Positions 1-11,079 are shown, counted from the first letter of the stretch. The stretch is 64,000 nt of DNA from Seriola aureovittata (GCF_021018895.1 NC_079376.1:23460001-23524000); one strand, 5' to 3'. Translations and numbers: made by a program. Notes: generated by a model from the letters alone, not told the origin.

Positions 1-1
1 A

Positions 2-3000
2 ACTGATCCAGAAGCAGCTCCTGTTGTGGAATCAACTACAGATGTAAAGCCATCTGAATTTAATCCCACTACCCCAACATGGCCACCAGTGAGCAAGAGG
101 TGGAGGGAAAAACTAGAGAAGCTTATGAACACTGATGAAAGTAGAGTCACCAAAATTAAAAGCATCATTTATGTAAATGATGCAGAATTCCGCATAGCAA
201 AGGGAAGTGATGGTACGGAAGTCTTCTTGGGGCTGAGAGATGACGACACTGAAGTTGCAATCAAGAGAATGTCTAAAAGCAACTATCAAGTGCTGAAGAA
301 TGAGAAAGGACTTCTACGACTTCCGGAGCTGGATCACCATTTTATTGTACGATACATTGACTTTGCAGAGGACGAGAACTTTGGATATCTTTGTCTTCAG
401 CTCTGTGAATACACCTTGGAAGAATATATCAGAAAAATTGATGACAGTCTGTTGATAAAGAAACTTGTCAGGGAGGTTCTCGAAAGTTTAAGTGTGCTTC
501 ATTGTCAGAATCCTCCAATTCTTCACCGGGATCTCAAACCACAAAATGTTTTGATTGGTAAGACAAGTTAGAAATATACTGAATTCAAAAAAGCAAAATA
601 TTTCAACTTGTAATTATCATGCATATTTAGATTTTTTTTTTTTCCTTCGTGATTTGTCCTGCAGATGTGACCGGAAGAGCAAGATTAGCTGATTTTGGCA
701 TAAGTAGACGATTACTCCAAGGCCAAACGACTTTGCGCACAGCCAGTGCAGGAACAAAATGCTGGATGGCCAGGGAGACTTTAGCAGTTGAAGCCGACAT
801 ACCGTACAAGTCAAGCACTGATATACAGGTCAGTTTTTCAGCTACACAAACTTTATTGATGACTAGGTGAAAAATACTTCCCTAATTGCTAATATGTCCT
901 GTAAACTCTTTAGGTGGCAGGGATGCTGATTTATTATATCCTGTCTGGAGGACACCATCCGTTCGGAGATAAACCCTATGAGTATGAGTACAACATTCAT
1001 GAAGGGAAGTACAATTTGGAACGCGTTCAAGACATGGTGGCAAAGGATCTCATCGAGTGGATGATCCATGAAGAACCAAAGAAAAGACCTGAAGTGGAAC
1101 AATGCTTGATTCATCCCTTCTTCTGGACCAAGGAAAGGTGAGGAAGAAATACCTATAAAATGGACTGACAAATTGATTCCAGTTAAAATCCTTGTCAATT
1201 GATTTTTTTTCAGTGGGATGGTCCAGAGCGAAATAACTCACTCATTTACTCGACTGAATGGCACAAAATGTGATACAAACATTCATGGTTCTCATACAAC
1301 ATATGTTACATATTCAAAGGCAAGCCTGCTACAATAGCCACCTGCTGGTCAGGGCTGGGCTCACTGGCCAGTCACAACATGTATGTGAAACCGTGTGAAA
1401 CACTGCACCGTTATAATAGCAATATGCAGTGGTGTATCCAGGAAATTTTTACTGGGGTGGCCAAGATGGGACACAAAGCTAGTGTGGGGTGGCCATGGCA
1501 TAGCGAAGTTTAATACGTATACGTACGCAGCCAACTGCGGTTCGAATCCCAGTCCTTTGCTGCATGTCACACCCTGGGGGAAATGTAATTCAATCAATCA
1601 ATCAGTCAGTCTATTCACTTTGAAGTAATAGCTATAACTACAAACATCAAGCAGGATCATTGTCAAATTGGGTTAGAATCAGTGAGCAAAATACAGGTGT
1701 TCGTGGGGCTCTGGAACCCCTTAAATAACTGCTTTGACTCCATTAAAATGTCAAAAAGAAAGGAGGTGTCAACAATGTGCCTAATTATGTCTATTTATAG
1801 GATCTACAAAGGTTTATTTTTACATAACTACCACTCTTACCACTCACTTTCAATAACACAATTAAGACATATTGCATCTCAAGCATTTGTGGCATTTGAA
1901 TGCAACAAATAAATAAGTCACAGCTTGTTCTTGTGTTACAGCTACTTAAATCTAGACTGTTCAGTTAGTGCAGTGTAGTTCGTCTTTTAGCTGCTACTTA
2001 GTGCTAGATAAAGTTTTCCTACACATTCAGAGGGAACTACGATATAACTAAACATTAAATTACCGTACCTCTCAATCGACAGATTTCAGCGTCTTTATCG
2101 TTGTTGTATTGTTGACGTTGTCACTTTGACCGTCCTCCTGTTTCACGGACCAGCAGCAGCAGCAGCTGGTCCTGCACCTGACCTGCATGGCCAAACGTCC
2201 ACTGAGCAGAAAGCTTCAGTACGACCATTACTGTGTTATTTAAAAATGTAAAACTGGCCCTAAATCAGTTGATCAGCTGTCATCATCGATTGACAGCATT
2301 TCTCTTGTTTCTAGTGTTGACGAACTTGACCAACTACCTATCAGATCTGGGGTGGCCACAGGAATCGCCATTGGCAATACGCCAAGGTGCAGCATGCCTG
2401 GCTTTTAACCTCCTAAGACCCGAACTCTTGCATGGCGTGCATTTTTAATTTCTCTTTGCTATTTAGGCTGATTGGGACCTGAGAAAAATGATGTCCACAT
2501 ATGAGGACATTAGTTTTTAATTTCGATTACTGAGTGGCAGTATAATATCCTCATATGTGGTCACCAGGCCCTTGTTGAGAAAAAGTTAGTATTGTGGTCT
2601 AGAGAACCCAAAATGTTAGGTCCACATATGTGGACGCCAGGTCCTAGGAGGTTAAAGGGAATGGGAGATGCACTGTGATTGTTTAATTGGGTGTTACGCC
2701 CAAAACACTCCCATAAACAATTGGGACAACCCTTTTGAGCTGTGCGCCTGGAGAAGCAACAGATTTTTCTGCAGTAAAATTAACAAAAAAGACATGGACA
2801 CGCCCTAAATGCACTTGCGCCACGTGCTTCAGACCATGTGCTTTGGACCGTTAAAACAGAGCCCTAAGAGTGGACAGTCATGTTAGCTGCTTTGTAAGGC
2901 TATATTCAGTGGTAGGTTGTGCTACATTCAGCAGGCTCACATGCTGAACAGGAACATGTGAGCCTGCTAGCACTAATGCTGATGTTCGGCATAATGTTTA

Positions 3001-4677
3001 CCATATTTAGCGCATCCTCAAGGACATCTTGGGGAAATACCAAAAGCAGTAGGATCCATCCTACGTTAGTTCATGTCTGAACTAACGTGAGACATAAGCC
3101 ATGGAGTGAATCACGCGATACACTGCTGAGTAAAGCTATCTTCTGTTATGCCCAGCTCTGTGCTTTAAGGTCATGTTTTCCTGGTTTCATATATTTTCAT
3201 TATTTCCTGTTTCATTTGGTCACTCACATGTCCTCTCAGTGCAGATCCCTCTCACTTGCTGCCCTCGTGTGTTTCCTGCTGCTGTGATTGTCTGCTCCAC
3301 ACTGATTGGCTTCACCTCCTAGTGTGTTCAGGCTGCGGTCGAAAAGTCAAAATAATCTCCTTTCTAACCCCTTCTCCTCGACCTCGATGGAATTGGGATT
3401 TTTTTTAAACTAACTTTATTTATTTTTTGAACGATAATTCCTCCTTTTCTAAGAGATTTGAACCCTGAACTCTGCCTGGTTCTGAGCCTGGGCCGGTCAT
3501 GCCTGGTTAGGACTGCTAAATAACAACTGCTATTTGGAGGAGGGGTTTAGTAAAAGACCAGTTTTCATTTTGAACACTATTTTGTAGTATCATGAGATTT
3601 TTTTTTTTTGTTGCAATTTACATTGGCTTACTTAAACTTTTTTTTTCAGGAGAGTAGATTACTTGCGAAGGATTGGCAACAGGGAGGAGGTGGCAAACTA
3701 TCGAAATGCCGACCAGGAACTGATTTGTTCACTGGAAGAATGGGCTGGGGATGGATCTTTCAAACTGTGGAAAAATAAGGTGAGAAAAACTAATATTACA
3801 TCCGTGTTCCTAAATACAACTTCAGGTCTAACTTCTGTGGTCTTGCAGTTTCCACCAGAGTTGGTCCGGAAGATGGATGGCAAGAAGAAAGCCTACAATG
3901 AAAACACTTTGGGATTACTGCGCTTCATACGAAACCTCCATGAGCATTAGTGAGTGAAACCAAAACATAATGCAAGGCCTTAAAATATCACTAGACAGAA
4001 GCAATAACTATACACTTGAATTTTTTACAAGATTTGTGTGGTTCAGCTTTAAGACACATAAGTATTAAGAATAGTGTACATACTATTTTTTCACATACGA
4101 TTACATTACACTGTTTGCTTGTTCTGATAACAAAGCCTTCCTGACAAAGTAGAGTTTGGGATTTTTTTTATAGTTAAATGAAGACAATCAAAAAGAAAAT
4201 CATGGCACTGAATTTGATTCTAAATTTGTCAATTTTTTTATTTTACAAGTACGTTAGCTCAATGGTTCTCAAAGTGGGGTCTGGGGACCCCCAGGAGTCC
4301 TTGAGGGGGTTCCAGGGCTCAAACGCCTTTAAGATAAATAGATTTGGGGATCTGTAGTCTAATTTGTGTCGGTTTAGTGGTGCTTAATGTGAAAAAGTTT
4401 GAGAACCACTACTTAAGCTAATAGAGCCAATTATAAAATGTTCCTTTTTGTTTGCAGTGCTAAGGATGCAGCCCAAGTTGATGTGATGACGATATTTCCT
4501 GATCTCTTTGGATGTGTTTACAAGTTTGCCAAAAACCGAGGGTGGAATTCAGACACTCCGCTGATGGAAATGTTTCTAAGAGGAGACATCACCACCAGCT
4601 TTGTAATGCTGTCCTCAAGCCTTAAGGAGCACCTCGGTGTCCCAGTTCAAGAGTCTCAACCCAGTGACTGGAAGTGA
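2..4677 (+). CDS. IRE1/RNase L-type kinase-KEN endoribonuclease protein, 5' partial, six exons
   Basis: Exons 2-557, 665-828, 914-1137, 3650-3779, 3849-3949 and 4458-4677 join in frame across GT-AG introns, giving 464 residues; the frame is open at the window edge, so the N-terminus lies upstream. Residue numbers refer to this fragment. The kinase domain (about 58-311) has a GSDG glycine loop, VAIK lysine (K88), HRDLKPQN (D177), DFG (D195) and the IRE1-like block SGGHHPFG. The KEN domain (about 316-445) opens after HPFFW and carries [11 protein letters not shown] (R386, H391) and FPDLF. In this family kinase-domain dimerisation activates KEN, which cleaves RNA in the unfolded-protein response (IRE1) or the 2-5A antiviral response (RNase L). 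Kinase motifs are more complete than in RNase L, but the KEN start resembles RNase L, so orthology is open. No transmembrane or ankyrin segment is visible in the part present. Oddities: ARE replaces APE, and a KEN aspartate seems missing. Confidence 0.9.
1427..2373. mobile_element. hAT-type DNA transposon remnant in kinase intron 3
   Basis: The ends form an imperfect inverted repeat: the left end reads CAGTGGTGTATCC and the reverse complement of the right end reads CAATGGCGATTCC, both followed nearby by a GGGGTGGCCA-like block. An 8-bp target duplication matches at 7 of 8 bases (GCAATATG at 1419-1426, GCAATACG at 2374-2381). Eight-base duplications and CAG-type termini are typical of the hAT superfamily. 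No transposase frame survives, and a SINE-like fragment sits inside. Confidence 0.65.
1505..1605 (+). mobile_element. tRNA-derived SINE fragment
   Basis: A pol III B-box-like GGTTCGAATCC is followed by a tail beginning CTTTGCTGCATGTCA, the same order as in the fuller SINE at 17785-17975. The tRNA-like A box is not clear, and the copy ends in a run of AATC repeats. It is nested in the hAT remnant. Confidence 0.5.
2405..2655. mobile_element. piggyBac-like MITE with TTAA target duplication
   Basis: TTAA occurs at both edges (2405-2408 and 2652-2655). Directly inside are inverted ends CCTCCTAAGACC and GGTCCTAGGAGG, with one mismatch over 12 bp. A TTAA target and C-rich termini are the hallmark of piggyBac-type elements. 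At about 250 bp with no frame, it is a non-autonomous copy. It also contains several CACATATG-centred short palindromes. Confidence 0.7.
2930..2968. repeat. Inverted repeat (hairpin), 14-bp perfect stem
   Basis: AGCAGGCTCACATG at 2930-2943 is exactly mirrored at 2955-2968, with an 11-base loop. It lies in intron 3 of the kinase gene, between the MITE and exon 4. No known element is recognised. Confidence 0.7.
3063..3088. repeat. Inverted repeat (hairpin), 11-bp perfect stem
   Basis: ACGTTAGTTCA and its exact reverse complement are separated by 4 bases. It lies about 95 bp after the preceding hairpin in the same intron and may be part of a decayed palindromic element. Confidence 0.65.
4260..4411. 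mobile_element. hAT-type MITE in kinase intron 5
   Basis: The left end reads CAATGGTTCTCAAA and the reverse complement of the right end reads TAGTGGTTCTCAAA, the common CAGTGGTTCTCAA hAT terminus. Flanking 8-mers CGTTAGCT and CTTAAGCT match at 6 of 8 bases, consistent with a decayed target duplication. The element is 152 bp long and has no coding capacity. Confidence 0.7.
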
Positions 4678-5530
4678 AGTTTGATTTTAAAAGGATTAAG
4701 GACTTGACTTTAGGGTGTTATGAGCAGGTCATTTCGTGATTGTTGAAATCCTATGCCATTTGAAGTGTAAGAAACAAAGGATAAACATTTTCAGTATGTT
4801 CATTGGAATAGAGCACATTTGGGATGGGATATGTGTCTCCAATAAGGTCCTGGATATTGAAAATAACAGAAATTACTACTACTTTTCAAAAAGGCAGCTG
4901 AGAGACTTAGTAGGCTCTTGTCTGTGACACGTCCACAAAATCATACTGAAATCCAAATGACGTTTTACTGAAGTTTATTGAATCAAAAAATCAAAAAGGA
5001 CTGACAAGCATTTGTTCCACAAGAATATAAAACCTGATGTGATCCGACTGTGAGAATAAAGTGATGAAAGACGATGGTGATAATGATGACGATGGTGAAG
5101 GTCAACAGAAAACATATCGGAGCTCTACCAACTCCCTTTGTCCAAATCTGCCGCCGCCACCCAAGTGAACAGGTAAAATAAGGGGTAACCACACCCATGT
5201 GTCAATCAACGGAAGTGATGCAATACGTGCAGCCCAAGCAAATATAAACATAAGCAAAAATTATTTTGGCTCCTACAGAAATATTTTGATAAAACCTCTG
5301 GTATAAAGAGGAATAAGTGATATCCTCTCAGGTTCCAGTGGGAATCGCTAAATGTGTTTGTACATAAAAGGTTGGAATTTTACAGTTTGCATGTCAGAAG
5401 GCTATATGGAAACTGTACTGATTTACACATTGAAACAAGGATAATAGTTTTTATCATGTAATTTCTAGTTCATAATTTGCTACACTATCATTTTCAATAA
5501 AGTCAATCTAATAAAACCCCCTTTGAAACT
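4678..5530 (+). other. Probable 3' UTR and poly(A) signals of the kinase-KEN gene
   Basis: No frame continues after the TGA. AATAAA hexamers occur at 5054-5059, 5496-5501 and 5510-5515. The last two lie close together before an A/C-rich stretch and are the best candidates for the main poly(A) site. The transcript end is inferred, not seen. Confidence 0.45.
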
Positions 5531-5957
5531 TGATTGAACTAAACTAAACTGATTTACGGTTGTGGGGAAAACTGAAATGGACTATTTGTTTATTTGTGTT
5601 GTATATTTTATTATTTTGTGGTTTGACTCTGTAATTATTCGTCAGACTGTGACAGTCATGCCTCTTCATCTAAACATGTCAAACCCTTTACAACCTCATG
5701 AGTGTGATCCACAAAGACTTTGTAAAAGACTAGGTAGTGTCAGCTGTTTCTCTGTCTTGGATCCATATGTGGTGATAGACAATGAAGAGCTTGCTTAATC
5801 TCTCAGAGATAGGTGAGTTTTCAGAACACAGATCACATTACAGTACTGACATTGTCAGTGGTACCAAAAACTCACCACCACAACATCAATATAGAGGGTG
5901 CTGGAGAAAAAACTGTACTGTTTGGTGATTGGTGATTATTTTTGTGCATATGTTAAA
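5531..5957. other. Intergenic, no gene seen
   Basis: AT-rich sequence with only short chance frames. No recognised repeat before the family A copy that follows. Confidence 0.5.
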
Positions 5958-6240
5958 ACCATAGACTCTAAATAAACCCACAGGTTTCTGAAGAGCTGAA
6001 AAGCTGAAAGAGCTGAAATGTAAACAGGTGAGTTATATAAACAGTTGTCATGAAAGAGGAAATTAGCTCTAGAGACCAAAACTGTTCTTGTACCAGGCTG
6101 TAAACATGTTTATTTCTGCTGTAAAGTTGGACATTTGAACATGGGAGTCTGTGGGGACTGACTCACTGTTGGAGCCAGACTCTAGTGGTCATCAGAGGAA
6201 CTGCAGCTTTTGGTTCTGAGGTTGAGGTTGATGCTTGGTT
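5958..6240 (+). repeat. Dispersed repeat family A, copy 1 (internally deleted)
   Basis: Starts with ACCATAGACTCTAAATAAA and GGTTTCTGAAGAG, then jumps to the 3' half (GGTGAGTTATATAAACAG, CTAGAGACCAAAACTG, GAGCCAGACTCTAGTGGTC, GTTGATGCTTG). The middle part, present in the copies at 13.3, 43.4 and 57.8 kb, is missing. The family looks like a non-coding teleost interspersed repeat; its class is unknown to me. Confidence 0.7.
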
Positions 6241-7175
6241 AAAAAAAACATTTTACACATTTCTTACTTTTACTTACTATTACTTTTATTCAAATGTAGA
6301 GAGTTTCAAGATTTACAAATTGCAGTTCATCCTGTCTTTCATTATTGCTCCTGTTTTCCCTCATGAGAGAGAAAATCCTGTGTGTTGTAATACCTCCCCA
6401 GCAACCACTCCTGGTGAAATACATAAATAAATATATTGAAAAAAAGGAAAATAGGGGGAGAAAACATGAGGAGCAGGACTTGGCACCCTGACCCAATGCT
6501 GTCATGTATTCTCACTGACATCATCATTGTAAAATTAGGAACCTGGTTTCATCTTTCCTGCAGATGTGGAAGCTTGAAATTGCATTCCCTGGGCCTGTGC
6601 CACATTTCATCTGTGAATTTTCCCCTCGCTGGTGTCCAGAAAGCAGGCATGTCTACACACAGTCCTCATAACCCCCACCTTGCCTCAGACTCTCCCCTCA
6701 CCATTTGGTATGTAGATTCAAGTTAAAGTTCTACAACGTTTGTGGGTGTCCGGGCTGCTCTGGTGGCAGATATAATGACTTAGTTAAACTTCAGTGGGTG
6801 GGGTTGTTTTCTTCACTGACTTGGCAAAGAGAAAGCTAAAGAATGTTTCTGCCAATAACTTTTTATTTTACATTACAACAAAATGCAATCCAGCATTAAA
6901 CCTCTGAGGTAGAAAGCTCTGCAGTTCATGTTGCTTCTGCGGTATCAGGTTATACAGCAACCTCCACACCATAAAGCAACATATTAAAATTGATTTAAAC
7001 AAGTGAGGGGTCAACACCGAATCTGCTGTGTTTGTGTGGATGTGTGGGGTTAAGGGGGATGGAGGCATGTGTCTTCATGAACAAAATACCAGCAATAAAA
7101 CAGGTTGTTTGTCAAAGCTTCTATTCTACAAACTGCTCATGTATTTCATCATTCAACATCACCTCAAGGTCCATA
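6241..7175. other. Intergenic, no gene seen
   Basis: Only chance frames below 100 codons, without family motifs. No tandem array or transposon terminus recognised. Confidence 0.5.
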
Positions 7176-7345
7176 TCATAGACTGTAAATAAAGACGTGA
7201 TGTCACCCTCAGGTTTCTGAAGAGCAGTGTTGAAGCTCAGAGTGAGCTGCTCTACCATTGCCATCTTGGCGGTGTCTGACTCCGCCCCTAACTCCTAGGT
7301 AATCCAAAGATTGGTCAATTGGTGGGGCCTGTGTGGAGCTTAGAT
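7176..7345 (+). repeat. Dispersed repeat family A, copy 2 (5' half only)
   Basis: Contains the 5' signature of the family: CATAGACTGTAAATAAAG, CAGGTTTCTGAAGAGCAG, GAGTGAGCTGCTCTACCATT, TGACTCCGCCCCTAACTCC. The 3' half is absent. Confidence 0.7.
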
Positions 7346-8846
7346 TTCGGCTCATGCCGGTTTGTCGCAAACTTACGTAAGTGATATAATAACAGTTCTA
7401 GGGTGAAAAAATTGTTTCAGCTTGGAGCCTGGCTCAGAATCTCTGCCATTGTTGCTATTTGGTGTGAAATGCATTCTGGGATACTTAGCTGTCCCAAGTC
7501 CGCACAAGTCACGTATCGATGCATCCTCAATGAAACGGATGCAGTGAGAACAGTTCTGGATCTTTGATCTGTACTTGGCTGGATGCTGAGTTTGAATTGG
7601 AACAGTACATGCGCTGAGACTGATGACGTCTCACAAGAACAGAGACGAACGCAGACTGAGAGACAGCTCCGGTCTCTGGTGTCAGATGTGAACATCGACC
7701 TTGATCTTTCTCCTGGTCACTGACCTCTTCCCAGTGACGCTGTGAGGGGCTTTGGTCTGGTGTTCACAGACAGATGATGTTGTTTGTCTCTGTTCCCCAC
7801 AGCTGCCACATTTCACCTCTTATCAAGACACTGAAGCTTCATACTTTGTTGAATTGATGATGATCTCCAGGATAATCTCTGTGCTCTCATCATAATTTTC
7901 ACTCCATTCATCTAAATGAAAAGGACATGATGGATTTGTGTTGTTCAGATTGTGAATAACTACAGGAATTAAGTCCAACATTTAATTACTTTAACATACT
8001 GACACCAAAGACTTTGATAGAAAAAATTACGTTAACTTAACTGGAGAGATAAACTTTTTTAAAAAACTTTTCTTTTTTTTTATCTGTTCTCCTTTTTATG
8101 CTCATTTCCTGCTCCATATTTTTTATTCTGGGACTCCAATAGAGACTGCATGATTCACAGCTCAATAAAAGTCCTTATTTATCTCTCATTGCCTGTCATG
8201 CAGCCCCATGAGCCTCTGACTGAAACAGGCAACATTAGCTCAGGGATCCTTAAAAGCCCACTCTCTTCTGATTGGCCAAATTTCCGGAGGCCTGCTGAGG
8301 GGCAGCACTCAACACTCTTCCTGGTGTGGAGGTTCAGAAAGCAAACTGTGACACTAACTAACTAACTAAACTAAGTAACTAGTAACTAAAACTAAGAAAC
8401 AGAACAGAATTGACTGGAAATGGCATCTTCTCAAATCCATCTGTTAGAGGCTGAATCTGATCCTGAATCTGAGAGTGGACACACAGCACGATGTCTCTGG
8501 TAATTATTGTGTCACATCAGGGTAGAGTTAGTCTCTCAGTTAAAATCTGTATTTGAAAGGTATTTATATATTTTCCCATTAGTAATTATATGTGTGGGAA
8601 ATGTGCCTAAATGCCGACTGCTGCTGTCAGGACACAACAAAGCTGCTAGTAAAATATTATTCTTCTGTCACCAAACACCTGTACAGTAACCTGCAGCATG
8701 GAATAGAATAGGAATAGGCTAAAACTAACCCAACTCTTCCTGGCCTCCACTCTGATTAGCTTTGTTTCAGGTTATTATATCAATGTGTTACACGGTGACG
8801 TAGATGAGTTACAGAACAGAAGCCTGGATTACAACAGCCAAGGCCA
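7346..8846. other. Intergenic, no gene seen
   Basis: No frame with domain character. Short T-rich runs near 8.06 kb. No convincing element boundary. Confidence 0.45.
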
Positions 8847-8988
8847 AAACCGCTTTTCGTGAGGTCACTGCGACCTTGACCTTTGACCTTTGACCTTTAA
8901 CTACTAAAATTGAATCAGTTCATAAGTCCTAATGGATGTTTGTACCAAATGTGAAGAGGCTATCACCAGCACGGAGGCGTAAAAATAC
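8847..8988 (-). repeat. Dispersed repeat family B, copy 1 (nuclear-receptor half-site repeat)
   Basis: Carries the family core: GTGAGGTCACTGCGACCTTG, stacked TGACCTT units at 8871-8899, CAGTTCATAAGTCC, GGATGTTTGTACCAAATG and the end CACGGAGGCGTAAAAA. The same layout recurs at 18.5, 21.8, 49.1 and 51.7 kb. It appears non-coding. Confidence 0.7.
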
Positions 8989-10416
8989 ATATAACACATT
9001 AACTGTAAGGTAAAAAACCCAAAAAGCATAATGCGCAGACTCTAAGTAGCTGAAGGTTGTTGCACTGTAACCACTGTCTGACAGCACCACTATGTGTATC
9101 ATGTTTGCATTCATTCAAATAGAAAAGCTGTTTGGCAATGACAGTGACCTGAACCATGACCGTGATCTTTCTGAAGTAGTTTTAGTAGTTTTATCTAAAC
9201 ATCACCAAGCCTTAACCAGAGTGAATCAGAAAACATCAGTCATGTACAACCACTGACCACACCTTTTAGAGAGAAACTGTGGTTGATTCGTTCCACACAC
9301 TGATGTTTGCCTCAGTGTCTCCTGAGTAGCTCTGCCTCTGAGAACTGTTTGTATAACTGAAACACCAGTCTGCCTGACATACTTGGCACTTTCTTCTTTT
9401 GGATTTTGCCTCATTTGTCTCACTATCCACCTCTCCTCCTGTGTTTGGCTGAGGTTCGTCGCTGCTCTCCAGTTTTTTGTATTTCCAGCGCTGGGCTGTT
9501 ACTCCCCAGGCAGAGCCCACACCTGTGGCTGATAGGATCCTTCTGGAGTACAAAGGCTCTGATTTACAGCCCCGAGGAGCTGCGGGCCCTGCTACAGCTG
9601 CAGAGCGGCAGGAAAGGGAAGTTGTTCATCACGCAGCATGCATTTCATCAGCAATAGCTGCCATGCTCCTACTGCAGGCCAGACCCCTGAACCTCACCTT
9701 AATGACAAGTGGCAAAATAATGCTTTTTGTTACAAATTACACCCAATAAACAGCCAGAGGAATATTTTCATGGGACTTAAAACAGCTTCTTTCTGTATTC
9801 AAGTGGAGAATAATTCAGTCGCTTAACAAGCAGGTTAGATTTCTGCGTTCCCCCTGCAACGGGGATACTTACAGGGGGGTGGTGATGTGGAGATGAGTGG
9901 TGTGGAGGGAAGGTGGAGCTGGAGGGTGAGCCAGTGAAATGGCTCGGTTTAGAAAGCAGTGTGGCGATGACATGATTGTCCCCACACCCAAACATGAGCA
10001 ATAACAAGTAGGAGCACATGTTTAATTTAAGGAGTATCATCACATTGTGGAGGTTAGATGTAAATCCTGTCTGCAGCCAGTTTGTAAACACACATCCTGG
10101 AAGGGAAAACTTATAGAGTATACTATACAGAGTGGAAAGGTTATTTTTCTCCCTTTCACAGATGTTGAGCTCTTATGCACATGTGAGCTTGTAGCATCAG
10201 TATGGGACACAGTGGAACTAATGCATTTGGTTAGGCTCTTTCAAATCATTTCCATACAGTGTGTTGTCAAGACAAAGTACATCTCTCATGCACACTGGGA
10301 AGCGTGCTGCATTCAGGGACCGCAGTAAATGTCACCCGTGAACATACATTATTATAAGAGTTCATTCTGACTCAGTGTGAACTACATGTACATTAGCACT
10401 GTTACAGCATAAAGTA
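8989..10416. other. Intergenic, no gene seen
   Basis: The longest frame (95 codons, minus strand, near 9.3-9.55 kb) shows no motif and overlaps other open frames, so it is treated as chance. Confidence 0.45.
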
Positions 10417-10538
10417 GGACTGTCCCACTATCAAACCATCAAATCCATGAGGTCTTGGGACTGTCCCGCTGTGAAGCCATCAAGTCCATGAGGTCTTGGG
10501 ACTGTCCCGCTGTGAAGCCATCAAGTTCATGAGGTCTT
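10417..10538 (+). repeat. Tandem repeat, about 41-bp unit, three copies
   Basis: The unit runs from GGACTGTCCCGCTGTGAAGC through CCATCAAGTCCATGAGGTCT. The first copy is diverged and the second and third are nearly identical. Confidence 0.85.
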
Positions 10539-11079
10539 TCTCACAGACATTTTGGGCCCATCATGAACACTTTCCATAAGTCAGCATTTCTGCAGACGTT
10601 GCCTGAGGGAATTAACCACATTTCATATCGTTGTGATGTTAAACACTGTGTTACCTTGGTTACCAGGGTACACCCGGAAACATAAAAAAAAAAAAGAATG
10701 TTACAGCGAAGGAGTAAAAAATGTAAAATCAAAAGTCCTGAACCCACAATACGACAAAACATGTTTTGGTGTCGTCAAGGTTACATGATATGTCACAAAG
10801 TGCGGCCCTATTCCTCTTTATACCACTTTGAGCCCTTGCAGCCTCTCACACTCAATCACCCACCAGGTGATGTCAATTGAGTCTGTGGGGTTTCTGGGCG
10901 TAGGCCTTAAGGGGGGCACTGGAATTGGGCCTATAGTTGCCCTCATCAGTGCATGGGGGAAACTGGAAATCATATCATATAGACAGGAGCTGGGAGCTGA
11001 TTGGCTGAAATGATCACATGGTTATTGAATTCCTAATCTTTTCTTGATAATTTGCCAATTTATAAAAGCAGGTGAAGCA
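10539..11079. other. Intergenic, no gene seen
   Basis: No coding signal or recognised element, apart from an A run at about 10.68 kb. Part may be 3' sequence of the Penelope-like fragment that follows (inference). Confidence 0.35.

Noticed and set aside
3663..3950. Single uninterrupted exon across the short kinase intron
   Set aside because: Strong GT-AG signals at 3780-3848 and family alignment need the intron removed; retention is kept only as a possible isoform.
9266..9553. 95-codon minus-strand frame rich in Lys/Ser
   Set aside because: Overlaps open frames on both strands and matches no family I know; likely chance.
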